In this document: positions 5,502-6,260 of the stretch, piece by piece
Layout: each line of letters starts with the position of its first letter
Numbering within the stretch: position 1 is the first letter of the stretch
Assembly (NCBI GenBank): GCA_019454665.1
Contig: JACFNW010000060.1
Span: 2,830 to 9,089, forward strand
Length of the DNA stretch: 6,260 nt
Direction: 5' to 3'
DNA from: Fimbriimonadaceae bacterium
GTDB lineage: Bacteria; Armatimonadota; Fimbriimonadia; Fimbriimonadales; Fimbriimonadaceae
Program-made: the position numbers and the translations under genes
Notes under the pieces: generated by a model
What the model saw: the letters and a program-made list of their open reading frames with translations, nothing else
What the model was told of the DNA's origin: nothing
Databases searched by the model: none

Positions 5502-5510
5502 TTGATTGAG

Positions 5511-6116
5511 ATGATGCACACCACACACGAAAACGACACGCGGTTCAACACCCTGATGAAGGAAACCTACAAGTTGGTCTTCAACATGGCGTACCGCCTG
5601 TCGGGCAACCGTTCGGATGCCGAGGACCTGACTCAGGAGGCGTTCTACCGCGCCTACCGGTCGTTCCCGGACTATCAGGGCGACCGGCCGTTCGAGAACT
5701 GGATCTTCCGCATCCTCTCCCGCCTGTTCCTCGACATGCTGCGCTCGCGCAAGCGCCGCGTTCAGGCCGTCTCGCTGGATTCGCCCTTGGGCATGTCGCT
5801 CGGCGAGGACTCGATCCAGCTGGAACTCCCCGACCGGACCCCCAACCCCGAAGAGCGGCTGATGGACAGCGCCATCGGCGAGCGGTTGAGCGCCGTGCTC
5901 GCCACGCTCTCGCCCGAGCAACGCATGCTGGTCACGCTGGCCGATGTCGAAGGGCTCCCCTACTCGGAAATCGCGATCATGCTCGGCAAGCCCGTGGGCA
6001 CCATCCGCTCGCGCCTGCATCGCACCCGACTCCTCATCCGCAAGCGTCTCCAAGCGATCGAAGCGGCGGACGCGCCTTCGCCGATGAGCCTGGACCTTCG
6101 GCCGTGCGGGGCGTAA
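5511..6116 (+). CDS. ECF-type RNA polymerase sigma factor (sigma-70 family)
   Basis: The 201-residue protein has the two-domain layout of extracytoplasmic-function sigma factors. Region 2 spans about 12-83: FNTLMKETYKLVFNMAYRL, then DAEDLTQEAFYRAYRSF at 36-52 and FENWIFRILSRLFLDMLR at 61-78, the core-binding and -10-melting parts. Region 4 spans about 125-180: LATLSPEQRMLVTLADVEGL, then YSEIAIMLGKPVGTIRSRLHRTR, the helix-turn-helix that reads the -35 box. Regions 1 and 3 are missing, as in ECF factors (RpoE/SigW-like). The linker at 84-124 and the short tail at 185-201 show no known domain. The ATG at 5511 (or 5514) is chosen because GGAGGG precedes it; a GTG at 5451 would add 20 residues unlike the family start. 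Partner anti-sigma genes usually follow directly, but a repeat array comes next, and any such gene lies outside the window. Confidence 0.93.
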   Translation: MMHTTHENDTRFNTLMKETYKLVFNMAYRLSGNRSDAEDLTQEAFYRAYRSFPDYQGDRPFENWIFRILSRLFLDMLRSRKRRVQAVSLDSPLGMSLGEDSIQLELPDRTPNPEERLMDSAIGERLSAVLATLSPEQRMLVTLADVEGLPYSEIAIMLGKPVGTIRSRLHRTRLLIRKRLQAIEAADAPSPMSLDLRPCGA

Positions 6117-6128
6117 TCGGGAGGGAGG

Positions 6129-6231
6129 TTCGGTTTGGTTCGGTTTGGTTCGGTGTAGTTCGGTGGTTCGGTGGTGTTCGGTGGTGTTCGGTGGTGTTCG
6201 GTTTTGTTCGGTTGGGTTCGGATAGTTTCGG
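6129..6231 (+). repeat. TTCGG tandem array with 10-bp period
   Basis: TTCGG occurs 11 times, starting at 6129, 6139, 6149, 6159, 6167, 6177, 6187, 6197, 6207, 6217 and 6227. All steps are 10 bp except one of 8 bp. The intervening bases are almost only G and T (TTTGG, TGGTG), so the plus strand is strongly G/T-rich. The array starts 12 nt after the sigma factor stop codon and decays to the right (GATAG, GATAA). Open frames across it on the minus strand are low-complexity Asn/Thr/Pro/Glu translations of the repeat, not genes. Confidence 0.88.
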
Positions 6232-6260
6232 ATAACTTGGCGACCACCTGCCGACCACTT

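Larger units (their letters stand above)
4867..5510. other. Gene-free, hairpin-rich intergenic region
   Basis: These 644 nt lie between the ligase stop codon and the sigma factor start. No reading frame in any direction resembles a protein; the frames that stay open translate the repeats (for example PLPKIGRGSRGGLT on the minus strand, found in two different frames). The region holds a terminator-like hairpin, two copies of a composite hairpin element, two compact GC-rich hairpins and direct repeats before the sigma factor gene. Additional perfect stems in the first copy are 5036-5042/5052-5058 (7 bp) and 5061-5066/5069-5074 (6 bp, 2-nt spacer). Confidence 0.75.

Noticed and set aside
4885..5505. 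206-codon plus-strand frame across the intergenic region, and a 42-codon sub-frame starting near 5379 just before the sigma factor gene
   Set aside because: It translates both repeat copies (the phrase LDPLPIFGRGRS occurs twice) and low-complexity sequence; there is no family resemblance and no good ribosome site.
5202..6053. 283-codon minus-strand frame opposite the sigma factor gene
   Set aside because: It is antisense to a well-supported sigma factor and includes the translated intergenic repeat.
5960..6258. Minus-strand frames rich in Asn, Thr, Pro and Glu at the right edge
   Set aside because: They are direct translations of the 10-bp TTCGG array in two frames and have no independent support.

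Overview
The window is about 6.3 kb of GC-rich bacterial DNA holding one truncated gene on the minus strand at the left edge and five genes on the plus strand. No ribosomal or transfer RNA gene, CRISPR array, transposase or phage gene was seen. A PEP-CTERM surface protein with a PPC-like body, a monofunctional formate-tetrahydrofolate ligase, a class III-like PPK2 and structured GC-rich intergenic repeats would suit Armatimonadota (for example the Fimbriimonadales) or a planctomycete-like lineage. This assignment is inference from gene style; the window has no phylogenetic marker.

Layout: (1) 1-394, minus strand, the first 131 residues of a right-handed beta-helix protein that runs off the window. 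(2) 395-474, a short divergent intergenic region with a palindromic candidate operator (418-438) and a -10-like box. (3) 475-1140, a stand-alone LON substrate-binding-domain protein. (4) 1141-1309, a structured leader with two strong hairpins, then 1310-2281, a secreted PEP-CTERM protein followed by a long terminator-like hairpin (2303-2334). (5) 2363-3199, a PPK2 polyphosphate:nucleotide phosphotransferase, and 38 nt later 3238-4866, formate-tetrahydrofolate ligase, probably co-transcribed. (6) 4867-5510, about 640 nt without a convincing gene but packed with hairpins, including a two-part hairpin unit present twice. (7) 5511-6116, an ECF-type sigma factor, followed by a TTCGG array of almost exactly 10-bp period (6129-6231).

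The genes do not form an obvious single pathway. PPK2 regenerates nucleoside di- and triphosphates from polyphosphate, and formate-tetrahydrofolate ligase spends ATP to feed formate into one-carbon metabolism, so their pairing is at most an energy link. The PEP-CTERM protein and the beta-helix protein both look exported. The sigma factor probably controls an envelope or stress regulon, but no anti-sigma gene is visible before the window ends.

The least ordinary content is non-coding: the duplicated composite hairpin element between the ligase and the sigma factor, the helically phased TTCGG array, the palindrome in the divergent region, and the possible switch in the leader of the PEP-CTERM gene. 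No complete new protein system is visible.
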